Made by a program: the position numbers and the translations under genes. A stretch of 64,000 nt of DNA from Apostichopus japonicus (lineage: Eukaryota > Echinodermata > Holothuroidea > Aspidochirotida > Stichopodidae): NCBI RefSeq assembly GCF_037975245.1, contig NC_092573.1:4217501-4281500 (forward strand), read 5' to 3'. The notes under the pieces are model-generated. The model was not told the origin of the DNA, searched no databases, and saw only the letters and a list, made by a program, of their open reading frames with translations. Positions 36,311 through 48,600 of this stretch are shown piece by piece (the stretch's first letter is position 1; every line of letters begins with the position of its first letter).

Positions 36311-39300
36311 ATGTTAGCGTGCTAAAAAATTGCCAGAAGTTTTCAAAAGTGCTACTTTCCTAGAGGCTCTATTTTATTGCTGAGATGTGGGAGGGGTAAG
36401 GAGGGGGAATGGCTGGGAGTGGACCAATGTGTAACGTGGAGGGAGGATATGGAAGAGATTGGCATTTTGGGTTAACATAATGAGATACTGGAATGAAGCA
36501 AATCAATAACAGAAAGAAAAAAAATATTGCAAGATTTTCTATGAAGCACAAATTGCTTTCTACAGATGTTTTGTTTGTTCTTTGTATAAAATAGACATAC
36601 AAATATCAATATTTTCACATCCCTGCCAGATCCAATCCTGCAATCCGAAAAACAGATAAAAATCAATACATACATAGCCTATATACAGGATAGTGCTAAA
36701 ATGTTATCATCTTGTTAATAGGCTAGGTAGATGGGAAAAGTGCAGTAGTAGAGTAGAGACAGGTAAACAAGGACCACAGTCAATGGCAGACTTAGCAACT
36801 TTATCCCAGAGTCTTACATGCAAATTAGACCACACCTAGTTTGCATATGATCATGCATCATTGTTGTAACATTAGGTTATTAATGTTCGTTATATCTATC
36901 ACACACAAGCACAACTGTAACCTGAGGCTACGTGTATTGGACCCTGTGTTTAGCATGAGCTACAAATTGCTTAACATTTCTGTATCTTGATTATTGGAAG
37001 TTACAACTTCCAAATGTTATGCCAGATATATTGAGGTTGAGTTGAACCAAACAATCGTTTGTTAAATAAAAAAAGCTTAAAAACTGCTTACTATGAGAGA
37101 GAGAGACAAGCAGAAATCTAACTATTGGAGTTGATGGTGACCAATTTTTTATTCTTTTAGCATATTAAGGGATTGCTAGCTAATGATCATGAAGAAAGGG
37201 TCACCGTTCTAATAGCTAACGATATCACGCTGTGCTGAAGCACTAGTGCTGTAAAGTACATTACAGCGCAAAAGCAGCAAACTTCTCTGAGAACACCTTA
37301 CCACAAGACTCTGTCTTTCTCTCTTGCTGCGTTATTATGTTTACTTTTGACATCGATTATGCCAGCTAAAACTTCTAGTTCCTATATGGCTAAGAACACA
37401 CAATAATATTATATAAACTTCTTCTTCTTCTGTATGAAACCATGCTTATAGAGTGGAAGATGGTAAGAATGAATAATTAACTGTCACAGAGGAGCGGGAC
37501 GGCAAGAGAAACCTTTAACTTAAGACTTTGAAATCTCAACCTCTTGACTCGAACCTAACGCTCTCATATGATTTATCAAGTGGTTTCACTGCTAACATTA
37601 AATCTGATATTATATACTTGAGATACACTTGATCACTCCACTTGACTTATTCCTCTCCGCCTCTTCTGAAAGCTACTTTGATTCCCTCTGTGCGCTCGCT
37701 TCTCCCGAGCCTTTCTCAAACCAAACTCTTTGTTCGGGCGACTGCTTATCAATAAAGCATCGTGGGCAAATGTTATTCTTAGCTTTAACTGTGTGACTGG
37801 AAATCGGCCTTCTATTTACTCTCGATGAAATCCTATCAACTACTTCTGCCCTGAGAGGAAATATTGCCCTCATGGATAAAGTCAACACAGGTTACCCAAC
37901 CATGCTCCAATTTATCGCTGTTACTTGATGGTAAAGTTATTGACCCCATCCTAGGCAATTGTCAGTCAAGTTTAACAAATAAAATGCACACAATTATCTC
38001 TGATTTCATAAATTCAAGTGGCAATATAATTTGAGACTGGTTAGGTATCACCCGATGTCTCCTGGAAGACTTTAAAAGAAGAAATCCAGGAAAAAAAGGC
38101 TTTAACTGAAAAGTAAAATGGGAAAGAAAAAAATATGATGGAGATGATAATAAATGAGCTGTTTTTCTTAAATGCCACCAACGTGGCTCCTATAGAGCTT
38201 TGATCTGACATAAATACGACCATAAAAGGTTTATCTTTCCTATAAGAGAATAAACTCAATTCTGTTGAGTTAGTCGCCAGATTTGACACGAATATGCCTG
38301 TTTGTATCTGTAATAAACATAAATGTACACCACTTCAAAAAGGCAAGACGGAATTTCAACAATCACATTAACCATTTAAATTGGCTCAGAAAACAAACAT
38401 GATCACTTAGATCTATGTATTTAATGTGGATTCATGGGCTTTACGATTGTTAACATTAATAAACCAAGGCTACAACTGGTAATACTGTCAAAAAAGAAAC
38501 ACTATCTAAATTATGGATTTGGTTAAATACTGTTTTTTCCTCCCACAAAGAAAGCATGTTTCAATTGGGTTTTTGTCACGGGTGGCTGATTGCCAGCTTC
38601 CCTTCGCATTAATGTTTTCAGCAACAATGAAATGCATCGGATATTTCTTATAGTTACAATAAGGGATACATCAATACATTTATGCAACGTAAATAGAACC
38701 TGTTGGCTTTGATTATGGTTTATTTTCTATACCTCTTGATACAAAACTCTAGAGAAATACTGTTCAATTATGAATGACGTAAGTCAAGTGTCATTTTTTA
38801 ATCAAACAACGAAAACAGGAAACCTTGAATTCTGAGATTTGCTTTCTACTTTGCATGTTGTTAATACGATAAGTAAATCTGTCTGGGTGACAGTTTTTTA
38901 ATAAATAGCAGACAAAGATGCATTTATGCATCTGGCAACAGTGCATGGAATGATGTCACCATGGCAATTATGCTGAAACTGGTCTTGTCTTTCTTTAAAA
39001 TACTTAAATCATTTATCTAGAGATGGAAATCATACATGTACAAGAAAACTGAGACATCGACAGCCAAGCAAACAAAGAAACAAAATGTATTACATTTCAC
39101 GCATAAATTAACAAGAAGTTTCAACTACAAAGTACATTTGTTGGTGAAGATCTGCCTAGATGATATCACAGACCATCTACTGGGAGAGTTTAAGTCAGTC
39201 AAAATAGGTTCCATTCAATCAAGCATATGCTATCATATTCTTACCTTTATTTAACATATGTTTTATCCCTCTTTTCTCCCCACACCTATCACAAAGGATT

Positions 39301-39440
39301 GATGTCCATAAAGAGCAAAAACCCTCGGGAGCCTCTAATGATGTAAGTGAGCTTGACAGCTACGACACAACCAAGATGTTTCAGTTCAATTGTTCAAGGG
39401 GAGGGGTACGCGGTGAAGAAGGGGAGGGAGAAGGGGGTGA
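36311..39440. other. No recognised gene; coding-like patch at 37.7-38.3 kb
   Basis: The minus strand is open at 37673-37888 and 38041-38289 with fairly balanced composition, but no domain and no splice pairing were found. A plus frame at 39036-39254 is lysine-rich and unassigned. The rest is AT-rich. Confidence 0.35.
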
Positions 39441-39456
39441 GGAATGGGCAGGAGAA

Positions 39457-39960
39457 GAGGTGAGGAAGAAGGGGGTGAGGAAGAAGGGGGTGAGGAAGAA
39501 GGGGGTGAGGAAGAAGGGGGTGAGGAAGAAGGGGGTGAGGAAGAAGGGGGTGAGGAAGAAGGGGTTGAGGAAGAAGGGGGTGAGGAAGAAGGGGGTGAGG
39601 AAGAAGGGGTGAAGGAGTGAGGAAGTGGACTTCAGAAAGGGGTTAGGAAGGAGGGAAGGGGTGTGAAAGGAGAGGAAGGGGTGAGGAAGGAGAGGGGACA
39701 GGGTGAGGAAGGAGGGAAGGGGTGAGAAAGGGAAGAGGAAGGGGTGAGGAAAGAGGGAAGGGGTGAGGAAGGAGAGGAGGTGAGGAAGGAGAGGAAGGGG
39801 TGAGGAAGGAGAGGAAGGGGTGAAGGAGGAGAGGGGACAGGGTGAGGAAGGGAGGGGGAAGGGGTGAGGAAGGGGAAGGGAAATGTGGTAATAAAGGGAA
39901 GGGGAAATGGATAAGAAAGGGAAGGGGAAAGGGGGATGAGGAAGGGGAAGGCGATTAGGA
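39457..39960 (+). repeat. 15-bp minisatellite grading into G/A-rich repeat
   Basis: About ten near-perfect units of GTGAGGAAGAAGGGG lie at 39457-39616, then the array degenerates into GAGGAAGGGG variants to about 39960. The 15-base unit keeps frames open on both strands (Arg/Lys/Gly on plus, Pro/Leu/Phe on minus, up to 209 codons); these are artefacts. Confidence 0.97.
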
Positions 39961-40398
39961 GGTGTAGAGGAGGTGGAGCTTGGCACCCAATACCACAAAT
40001 AAGTAATCACACATGAGCAGGAAATCCCACAAAATGAGGAAAATGAGCTGTTATTCTACAGAATGCGATTGGGCCTGTTTCTTATAAAACAATTAAAATT
40101 ATCACTGTTAAAGAGCCTCCTGTTTTATACTTGCACACAGCTTGACTAAGCATAGAGCATATACTAAGGGTGCTATTTTTAAACCAAACCATACATTTTC
40201 TAAACTTTTATCAGTTTTTAACCATTTCTTGATTTTTCCTTCCTTGTCTGCTGCAGAAAACTACCACTTCCATTTTTTTGGCTTTCTTTTACTCGTAATC
40301 AATCATGCTTTGTTTCATTATTATCATTTTTTCTTCATGTTTTGTTCCAGTATATTGACCGGATATATTTTGATATTTTGGTCATCATCAGGAGTGTG

Positions 40399-40640
40399 AC
40401 CTAGGAGTGTTAGTGGTTAACGCCCGGTGCCTTGCAATCATAAGGTCCCGAGTTCAAGTCACTCCAAGATTAATGTATGTCGTCCAGTTACAGAGTTGAC
40501 AATTGACAATTCATAATCATGGACGTTAAATATGAATGTAAGAGTGCTGACTTCGTTCAGCTTGCGGTTTTTGATAAGCCAATGATGGCTTCTTCGCGAG
40601 TTCCTGCTTGCAGGAGGATCTAAAATACATTCATATATAC
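40399..40640 (+). mobile_element. tRNA-derived SINE
   Basis: The head reads GTTAGTGGTTAACGCCCGGT (A-box region, 40412 on), a GCAATCATAAGG anticodon-arm segment, and CCGAGTTCAAGTCACTCC (B box). The body that follows, to about 40640, includes CTTGCGGTTTTTGATAAGCC and a short inverted GAGTTCCTGCTTGCAGGAGG element. The acceptor stem is not conserved, so it is a SINE head and not a tRNA gene. It differs from the SINE at 25870-26235 in body sequence. Confidence 0.6.
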
Positions 40641-42008
40641 GTACATCAAGGTAATTATACACTCATTGAAATTTTTCCTTGGAAGATCAATCCTCCTCCT
40701 GTACAAAGCATTAATCTACAGTCATCACTACATGGACATTGATTTTGAGTCTCATTCAAAATATCAGCCTTGACATTTGAACTCATTTCTAGGTTTGATG
40801 GTTGGCACATTTTTGTGCTCCCTCCCGCCATTTATCAATAACTCGTCATCCTCGTCTTTGCCTTTGTTATCCTCCTGACGCAGGAAGCAACTCTGCCTCT
40901 CCTCGTGACCTTGATGATCAGCGATCCATTTGTATCAATTGAGCCTTAAACTCCCAAGTAATACACGCACACACACACACATCTCTACACATACAATTTC
41001 CATCTTTTTTTCGTATTAAAGCATCCAGGTGTTTTATTCTGCCTTTGAACTGTTGCAGTGTCTTTGAATTCTGTGCATCACTCAAAAGACAGAATTTCAT
41101 TACTTAAAATTGTTAAACCGCGAGAAGTGTATCAAGGCCCGTAGAGTTCACCGGTAAGCTGCTAGGCGGAATCACCAAGGTTAAACGGACAGAAAAAAGA
41201 TGAAGATGATAAGATCAGCGACTATCAAAAGACATCTTCGAGGGCGGATCGTGTCTCGGCATACTACGGAAAGCATCGAAGGTCAAGGGCTTATTTTTAT
41301 CAGCTCTCTTTATAGACCCAGTTAGATTTGCTCGATATTTCAAAGAAGTTTTTGAGTCGCGACCACAGCAAACACTGCCAAACCAGTGACAGGGGACAAT
41401 CGATACGTTAATATATCAAACTTTGCTCAAGATCGCTCTCGGTTAAATTGACTTCCAACTGTATTAAGAGCCGTATGAAAGAAACAACAGATGTTTCATC
41501 TGGTAGTACGCTCATACTTACAAATCCCCCCCCCTTCTGCCTGCCCCCCCCTTATCTTAATGTAATAACTGATAGTGCGATACAAGATATGGTATTAAAA
41601 TAGTTCTTAAATTTCATTGAAATTAAGAAAAATTCGTAGATAAGGGAAAAATTCTGAGAAAAAAGGAATTTGTAGCCTGTATAGAAATGATACAAAAATG
41701 GCACAAAAAATAACAAAAGAGCAAAACGCAAGGTAAAAAAAATGACAAAAGAACAAGTTTTTCAGTAATGTGCTCTATTTGCAGTGCTCATTTATGAAGC
41801 AACAGTTGTTATTACAATTATATGTAATAATATAAAAAATACCTGTTCCTCAATTTCCGTTCGGAATAAATTTCCATTTTCTCTGTTTTTGCATTGCGGC
41901 TAGAAGTTGTGATGCAGGTTACTGTTATCGAATTGCTAGTTTAAAATTGTCCCTATAAAATTGATATCAATGTTGTTTGCGTATGGAATATACATCAACA
42001 CATTTCAG
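40641..42008. other. No recognised gene; CpG-richer patch at 41105-41420
   Basis: The patch carries several CG dinucleotides (AACCGCGAGAAG, TTCGAGGGCGGATCG) and a plus-strand donor-like CACCG then gtaagc at 41152. Upstream is a CA microsatellite (40964-40982). No first exon could be defined. Confidence 0.3.
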
Positions 42009-42122
42009 TGGAATATGAGAGAGATATTGAGACAAAACCGGTGGAATGCGTTCGATCTAACATCCAGCAGCAGAGAGATAGCTCTAGAGATGACAAACAG
42101 AAACCAAACAGAAAACAAGCAT
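42009..42122 (+). CDS. Candidate internal exon of an unknown plus-strand gene
   Basis: The exon lies between an acceptor (caacacatttcag, ending at 42008) and a consensus donor (gtaaga from 42123). It is 114 bases, entering and leaving in phase 1, so it could be skipped without changing frame. The 38 residues are strongly charged: EYERDIETKPVECVRSN, then a Gln/Arg/Asp/Lys-rich stretch. No family is recognised. It may belong to the same plus-strand gene as 29050-29216, but the phases show they are not adjacent exons. Confidence 0.35.
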
Positions 42123-44660
42123 GTAAGATCACAGGTTTAATGATCATGAGAAATGTCTTGCAAATAAATAAATTAAAGGAAAATATGTAGGAAGGTATGA
42201 CAAGGGTGAGGCTGTCCTATTTATTTTTGTGAATTTGTACAACAACAACAAAACAAACACAATGTTCACTTTAGGTCTGAATCAATGAGGAGTGGATATG
42301 CCACGAATGAGCAGAGAAGGAAACCTGTTTCAGGAAACATGTTTCAGGAAACAGGAAAACTAGTACTACTATTTCTTCGTTCATGGTAGATTGTTTCTAT
42401 TGCATTCAAACATCAAAATATTGCGACGAATCCAATGTAAGATGATGTCAAAGCTACTTGGAAATCTTCGGCAGGAAAATAGAGGAGGGCAGTAGACCAG
42501 AACTGGTGAGGGTCGAATCACAAAGGTCAGTAAGAGGCAGGGGTACTGTTAAAGTTAACTGCAGTCATCTCGACGTGTCGGAGTGCAACTGAAGACAGTG
42601 ACGAAGGACATGGACTACGCACATTATGCAAATGAGGGACCAAAACAGGAACGAGTAAACTTACTTAACTTGTAAAAGAAATTTTACCACTTGCCGGGGA
42701 AATTGAATTTTTTTTTATTATTAACAAAATTTTGTATCACCATGTCCACCATGTCACACAAAATGATAATGCTCGCGTCAGTGTTCACACCTTCTCACCT
42801 ATCAAAAACTGCACACAGGTGACATCAATAACGTATAACATATTCAAATATAGTGATAATAAGAATTTGTTCTCACATCAACAAAAAAGTCCTTTTCCTT
42901 TTCTTTATTTTTTTTATTGTCTTTTTGTACACACAAAAGTCAATAAAAGCAATTTGAAATATCAACTGGATTTATTATAAATATCCTCTTGTTTGATCTG
43001 AATTAGAAGGTGGACGCATGTATACCCCCAAAAGGCAACCAATTATTAAAGAAAGGCCTGTGCTGGCAACTTATACATTTCCAAGATGAGAGATGGATGG
43101 CCAATCAAGTGTGACCAAACACAATGGTGTTCTTGGTCTTAAAGATCATAACCCAATCATAATCTCAGTAAAAAAATATGATAAGATGCTAGTTACCTCT
43201 GGACTTTGATATGATATCAGTATCGTGAAAAATATAATGGAAGGAAAAATAAGCATAAATGGTAACGGTCACGCGATTAAACAAAAATGAGCTTAAAGAC
43301 GTTTCAAAGTTCTAGAGGGGGAGATTATTAGTGCTATAAACACAAGAAGTTTACTGATTAATCTTTTCTTATGGTCATTTTATTCAAAAACTATTTATCA
43401 AAAATAAAGACTTTTTAAGAATGTGATCTCACATGTAGTTACTTGAGATATTTGTATGTAAGGTATATAACAACTACACTGTTGGAATTGCTTGCACATT
43501 GTTGGCCATCAAAGCAATATAAAAAAAACAGAGTGAACCCCCCCCCCGTCCCCCTCCCAGTGGTTACTTGCCTTGACAGTAAATACAGATCAATATAAGT
43601 TTTGGAACATATATGTCTTGTAGAATGTTATATCAAGGAACTGTTACTTAGAAACTAATGCTTCAAAAATTCTTCTAAATCATATCTAGGTAAAGGATTA
43701 TAAACACAAAACTGTTAAGCAAATTCATTTTCAGTAACCCAATTGCAGTTTTGTCAAGCAAACTGGCAAACACACCAAGTCTGCCACCAGAATGGACATC
43801 CCATTTCTACCAGTGAGAGAATATTGTGAAAATTTCAGTAATTACATCAATAGATGATCAGATAATGGTTGAGTGCTTTGTTAAAGGGAGTGAAGACCGC
43901 CGCACAAAGAAACGTCTGATGCTGGTAATCTGAGCTAGTTTCAAATGAGGTGTAACAGAAGTGTTAGACACCACCATCGATCCCAGAAAATACACACACA
44001 GCTTGCTACCGTCGGTAATTATACACTAGTGTACAGTCAATACATACAGCTACGGTCAATACCCACAACACAGTGTACATAGCAGCTATGGACATCTTAG
44101 GACCAGATAAAAGATAACAAGGTATCACGTTTCATTACTGTCTGCATTTTGTAGGGACAAGAAAAAAACTTCATTTGCAAGCAAAGGAAAGTTAACTTTT
44201 TTCAGAGGGTGGCAAGCAGTTTGGGGCGAGTCTTCAATGCCTTTAAGCTCAAGAGGTGAAAATTGATAAACTGACCTCAGCTTTCTGCCTGTATTTAATG
44301 GTCAGAAGGAAATCATGTTTTAATGGTACTTTGCAAATCTTTGACCTCTTGGTTAGCTGAAAGTAGCTACGAAATCTTATAGCTGTAATGTGCAGTGATA
44401 TGATATGGTGAGAGGGAAATACTACTGAAAGATAGATGTTTGCAAGTACAATTAAGTCTAGATTTCATATGCATGTTATTTACTATACACTGTGTCCTTG
44501 CACATACTGGAGGGCTGCAACCACTGACAGATCATTATCTTATCAATATCTGAGGATGTCCCTAAGTCAGAAGAAAGTTTGAGCTGTAACCCTTATAACC
44601 TTGGTGTAAAACATGACTGTCAATATTTCCTTTTTGATATATCATGTTTACAATGTTTCC
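42123..44660. other. No recognised gene; possible repeat copy at 43870-44060
   Basis: The segment 43870-44060 has more balanced composition and CG dinucleotides (GACCGCCGCACAAAG, CTACCGTCGGTAATT) and looks like an interspersed element, but no terminal repeat or coding motif was seen. Poly-C occurs at 43539-43557. Confidence 0.3.
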
Positions 44661-45170
44661 AGGTTTAATTTCTGTTGACTGCATATGACCTTTGACCTGC
44701 ATTAAAATATGTAGACATTTTGCCCATCATAAGATTAATCTTCCAGGCACATGTAAACATTGACTAATTTTTAGTCTTTGAGAGATATATATTGTTTCAC
44801 ATTTTGGCAACTGCTGACCTTGAATAACCTTTGACCTCCACCAAAACCATTAGGGATCTTGTACTCTTATAGGAAAGCCATATGTAAACATAAGAGTTAT
44901 TGTGAAGTTTCCAATTTTGAGATAAATTGTGCTTACCAAGGTTTCAGGGTTTGACCTCTGATGACCTTACATCAGGTAATCATACTGGCATGCATACATG
45001 AGCGCATTTGTTGTTCAGGTTCTGGAGATACAGTATTTTTGAGATTTTCACATTTTGCCTCTGTTGACCCAAAATGACCTTTGACCTCCACCCAAAACAA
45101 TAGGGTTCTTGTAATCATTATAGGGCAGCCATATGCAAATATAAGAGAGCCATTGAGTGGTTGAATGAGA
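44660..45170 (+). repeat. Degenerate tandem repeat carrying TGACCTTTGACCT motifs
   Basis: Related blocks recur every 120-140 bases. The motif is exact at 44686-44698 and 45075-45087, has one mismatch at 44825-44837, and is scrambled at 44951-44967. Shared flanks include CCACCAAAACCATTAGGG versus CCACCCAAAACAATAGGG and GCCATATGTAAA versus GCCATATGCAAA. The motif is a direct repeat of TGACCT with one base between, the DR1 arrangement bound by RXR/HNF4-type nuclear receptors; a function here is inference. Confidence 0.75.
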
Positions 45171-45404
45171 AGAAGGGTCCTTGACAGGTCCCGGAGGGGA
45201 CACAGAGCTAAAAAGGTTACTAGCTTACTTTAGGCAAGGTAGAGTGAGAATGCTGAGGTTGTGAGGAGACAGGTAGGTAAGGAAACAAAGTCAATATCTT
45301 CACCTCTTCTCGAATCTGCGTTCACTGCATACGTTCCAGAAGACCAAAATATTAATTTATCTAATAAATAATGGACCTTAGACCTTTGTCCTTTTACTTC
45401 ACAG

Positions 45405-45620
45405 AATGGATATAGATTACACCAAGAAGTTTTAAGTTTTGCAGAGAAGCCTCTGCAGAAGATCCTGGTCAGGCCCTCTAACTTTTACATGTTTGCTTTC
45501 AAGAAACAACCGAAGAAAAACTTTACCGATTATAATTTATTTTACATCATGAGTTCAAAAAAAGTGAAACTAAAGGCTTATTTGAACTTCATTACACTTT
45601 TCTTTTTCTTTTCTTTTTAA
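45405..45620 (+). other. Open frame after an acceptor-like site
   Basis: After ttttacttcacag (ending 45404) the plus strand stays open for 71 codons to TAA at 45618. It reads NGYRLHQEVLSFAEKPLQK and later KKQPKKNFTDYNLFYIMSS before dissolving into Phe-rich low complexity. This would be a last exon if real. No domain, polyadenylation signal or partner exon was identified. Confidence 0.2.
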
Positions 45621-48600
45621 GCATCTGCAGGTTTGTTTCCAATTGGGGCACTCACCTGACTATTTTTTTCCCCATTTTTTTCTCTTTAGTTCCTGTTTCA
45701 TCAATAATGAATCCCATAATCCATCCGTAATGCTGCACTGATACATAACGACACCACAATAATTCAACTCACTCTTCAACTATTAGTCACACTGTCACCT
45801 CTTGTTGTAATACAACAATTGGCAACCAAAAAAAAGTCTCATTTTCTGAAATTTTAAAGATGAGAAATTAAAAAAGAGTAATCCAGCTAAAATGAGACTT
45901 CTACTTCAACTGTCCCAAAGACAGACATGTCATGCATCAAACAGAATTGCAGATGACTGAAAAATAAACCCTTTGGCAAGTCAAGAAGCTATCTGTATTT
46001 AATATACAGTAAGGTACATCTTATGCACATCAATCTAGGAGAGAAATTAAAAGGATGGCAAGGAACGGTATCACTTTACCAAAACTATAAGTAACGTTTT
46101 ACTTTATATTTAGGCTTCAATTTTATACACTGGCCACTCTCTACAAAAGTGTAGTTTTGAGGTTCACCGCATCAGAATAACATATTGACCATTACCCTCA
46201 ATGAGTGACAGTAAAAGTACAAAGACAAACCAACTGGGTAATGGCTACTAGAGGCTAGTATCAGCACCTGCTTATAAAAAAACTATTTCAGGCTTTGTGA
46301 CAACATATAAAGACTGATGGAGTCAAGTCAAGGGGAAAGAGATACAACTTTAGTGTAAAATGAGCTCTTTTTTTTGTGTCATTACCCAAGATATTATAAT
46401 ATTTATATATTATTACAAGAGAGCTGCAGATCTCTCAAATTAGACCCACGGAAGAGATGTATTAAACGTAATAGAGTTTTGATTGAATGCTGGTAAATGG
46501 TAGAAGACAACCATAATATTTTGATGACAAAGAAACAAGTAGGCCTACATGTTATTTAATGAGAAATAATTGAAACTGCAAACATTGGTGGTACAAGTAA
46601 GGAGTTCAGTAGTAGATACATCAAGGATCAATGTAATGGGATATAGCATAGCAAATAGCAGTATCTGATACTGTGACACTGGTAACACATGCAGACTTCT
46701 GATGTTGGCTCGTACTATCCTCCACAAATTTTGATGTCCTTTCAGGTAAATTTGGGGGAGGGAGGGGGGAGGGGGTTGGCAGTAAAGAGTGAACAAGTTC
46801 CTTTAAACTGGCTATACTATAAACCTAAAGAGAAAAAAATTGAACAGGTTTATGTAATTTGGACTAGCAGTAAATGTCTCCATTGGAGTGACCAAAGCTA
46901 CACTAATTGTTCCTAAAACCTCTCACAGCAATTGAATATGAACATACATGAATAGCAAAAGTATATAACGGGGCAATTTATGTGTTTTTTTCTTCTTTAT
47001 TCTCACTACTCTTGCCTCTGAAATCCAGGACAAAGTCAATGTGTCATTTTCTACATGAGTGGATATTAATACCTGTTCATCAACTACCTTCATGCATTAA
47101 CTAAAACCACAACATGTCTGTTATTTCATAGACTCATTAATCAAGTGTCTTTGATAAACGATCCCGGCTTAGGGGATTGAAGTACCAGGCCCCCTCTAAC
47201 TATAATACATAACCTTCTTCAAAGGCTGTTTTCAGTAAAGAAGCAGCTTCTTACCTTTGTAAACAGCTCTCCCCCCCCCCAGCTTTAGTGTTGCTAAAAT
47301 ATGTGTACCAAGAGTGAGAAGTAGGCTTTGAGAGTTGTGGGTCATTTTGTTTATTGGGAAATGTTTGGATAAAAGGTTACCTAGACTCAAATTTAGGACA
47401 TCGATTGAAAATGCTTTTCACTTTCAATCGGGAACATTAAATAAATAGTAAATCACATTTCCTTACAATTGTTGTCCGGGTCCAGTGTCAGTTAGGATAC
47501 CAAAGGTCATCTAAATGATGACATGATGTTGTGGCCATACAAAATATATTTTATAAACACTGAGTGTGAAACAAAGGGTCTCCATTGAAATTAGACTTAC
47601 TGTGTGGTTAACACACTTGCAAATTACAGGGTGGCAACACAGGTTTGAAACTGGATGGGAGGAGGTGGTAAGGGGGGGGGGGCGGGGCCAGGATTCAGAC
47701 TGATGTTAAATGGTGTAGAAAGGGTCGCTCTTGGTGTGACACCACATATGCATGAGAATCATTTCTCTGAAAATTTATTGAGGGGCCACAATTGCCAGCC
47801 CCCCACCCCCCCTTGCCTTCCCCTCTCACCTTTCCCTCCTGATATTTGGAGGCACACAGCACTCATTAAGCCCTTTGTACAGAATGACAACATCTGCCAA
47901 ATATGGCTGATTAATTCACTGAAATAAAGAATGATTTCATTGATCAGAATAAGATTCCAGTAACCGATAAATCTTTATTTCTACTGTGGGCTAACATGAG
48001 TGATACGAGGGCTAGGAGATGTAAGAGCCTCAGATTTTGTAGCTATCGGTAAATGAAATCACTAAAGTTCACTGACCGATGGTCAGCTAAAACTGAGGGT
48101 TATGACACACCAATAGCAGCACATCATCCCAACAGACCTATATTCATGATCTGATTTTAAACAAACATCATGAAAAGTCACTCAATTTTTATATGAAAAT
48201 AACACTCCCTCCCTACCCTACATCACCCCTCCACATCATGCTAGGGTCAAATGTACCTCTTTCAACAAATTGTCTTCCAATCAAAAAATCTACAGCAAGG
48301 AGATGGGAACAGAGCTATTTCAATGACTGACTTCAACACATTATTTAAATATCCCTGTCGGACGAGATGTACTGTAGCATGGAAGCCACAATATACAAAT
48401 GCATAATGCTATCTGCGTCACTAACTTAGCTTACACCTCAATTTTTTTTTGTTCGATGATCCGGTGCAGTTTGGTAAAACTTTAATAAAACTAAACAGTC
48501 AAATGCTGTAAAATCCTTCAAAATTTATGATTGACAGTGAGCTTTTATCTTCACCCTTTTCTTCTTTTCAGAATGGATTTATAAAAACTGAATGTTTGAT

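Noticed and set aside
39376-40010. 209-codon minus-strand and 78-codon plus-strand open frames
   Set aside because: Both are created by a 15-base minisatellite; the peptides are pure repeat.
46689-46745. Plus-strand ATG frame of 19 codons ending at a gtaaat donor
   Set aside because: It is short, directly abuts a poly-G run, has no promoter-like sequence upstream, and one donor alone is weak evidence.
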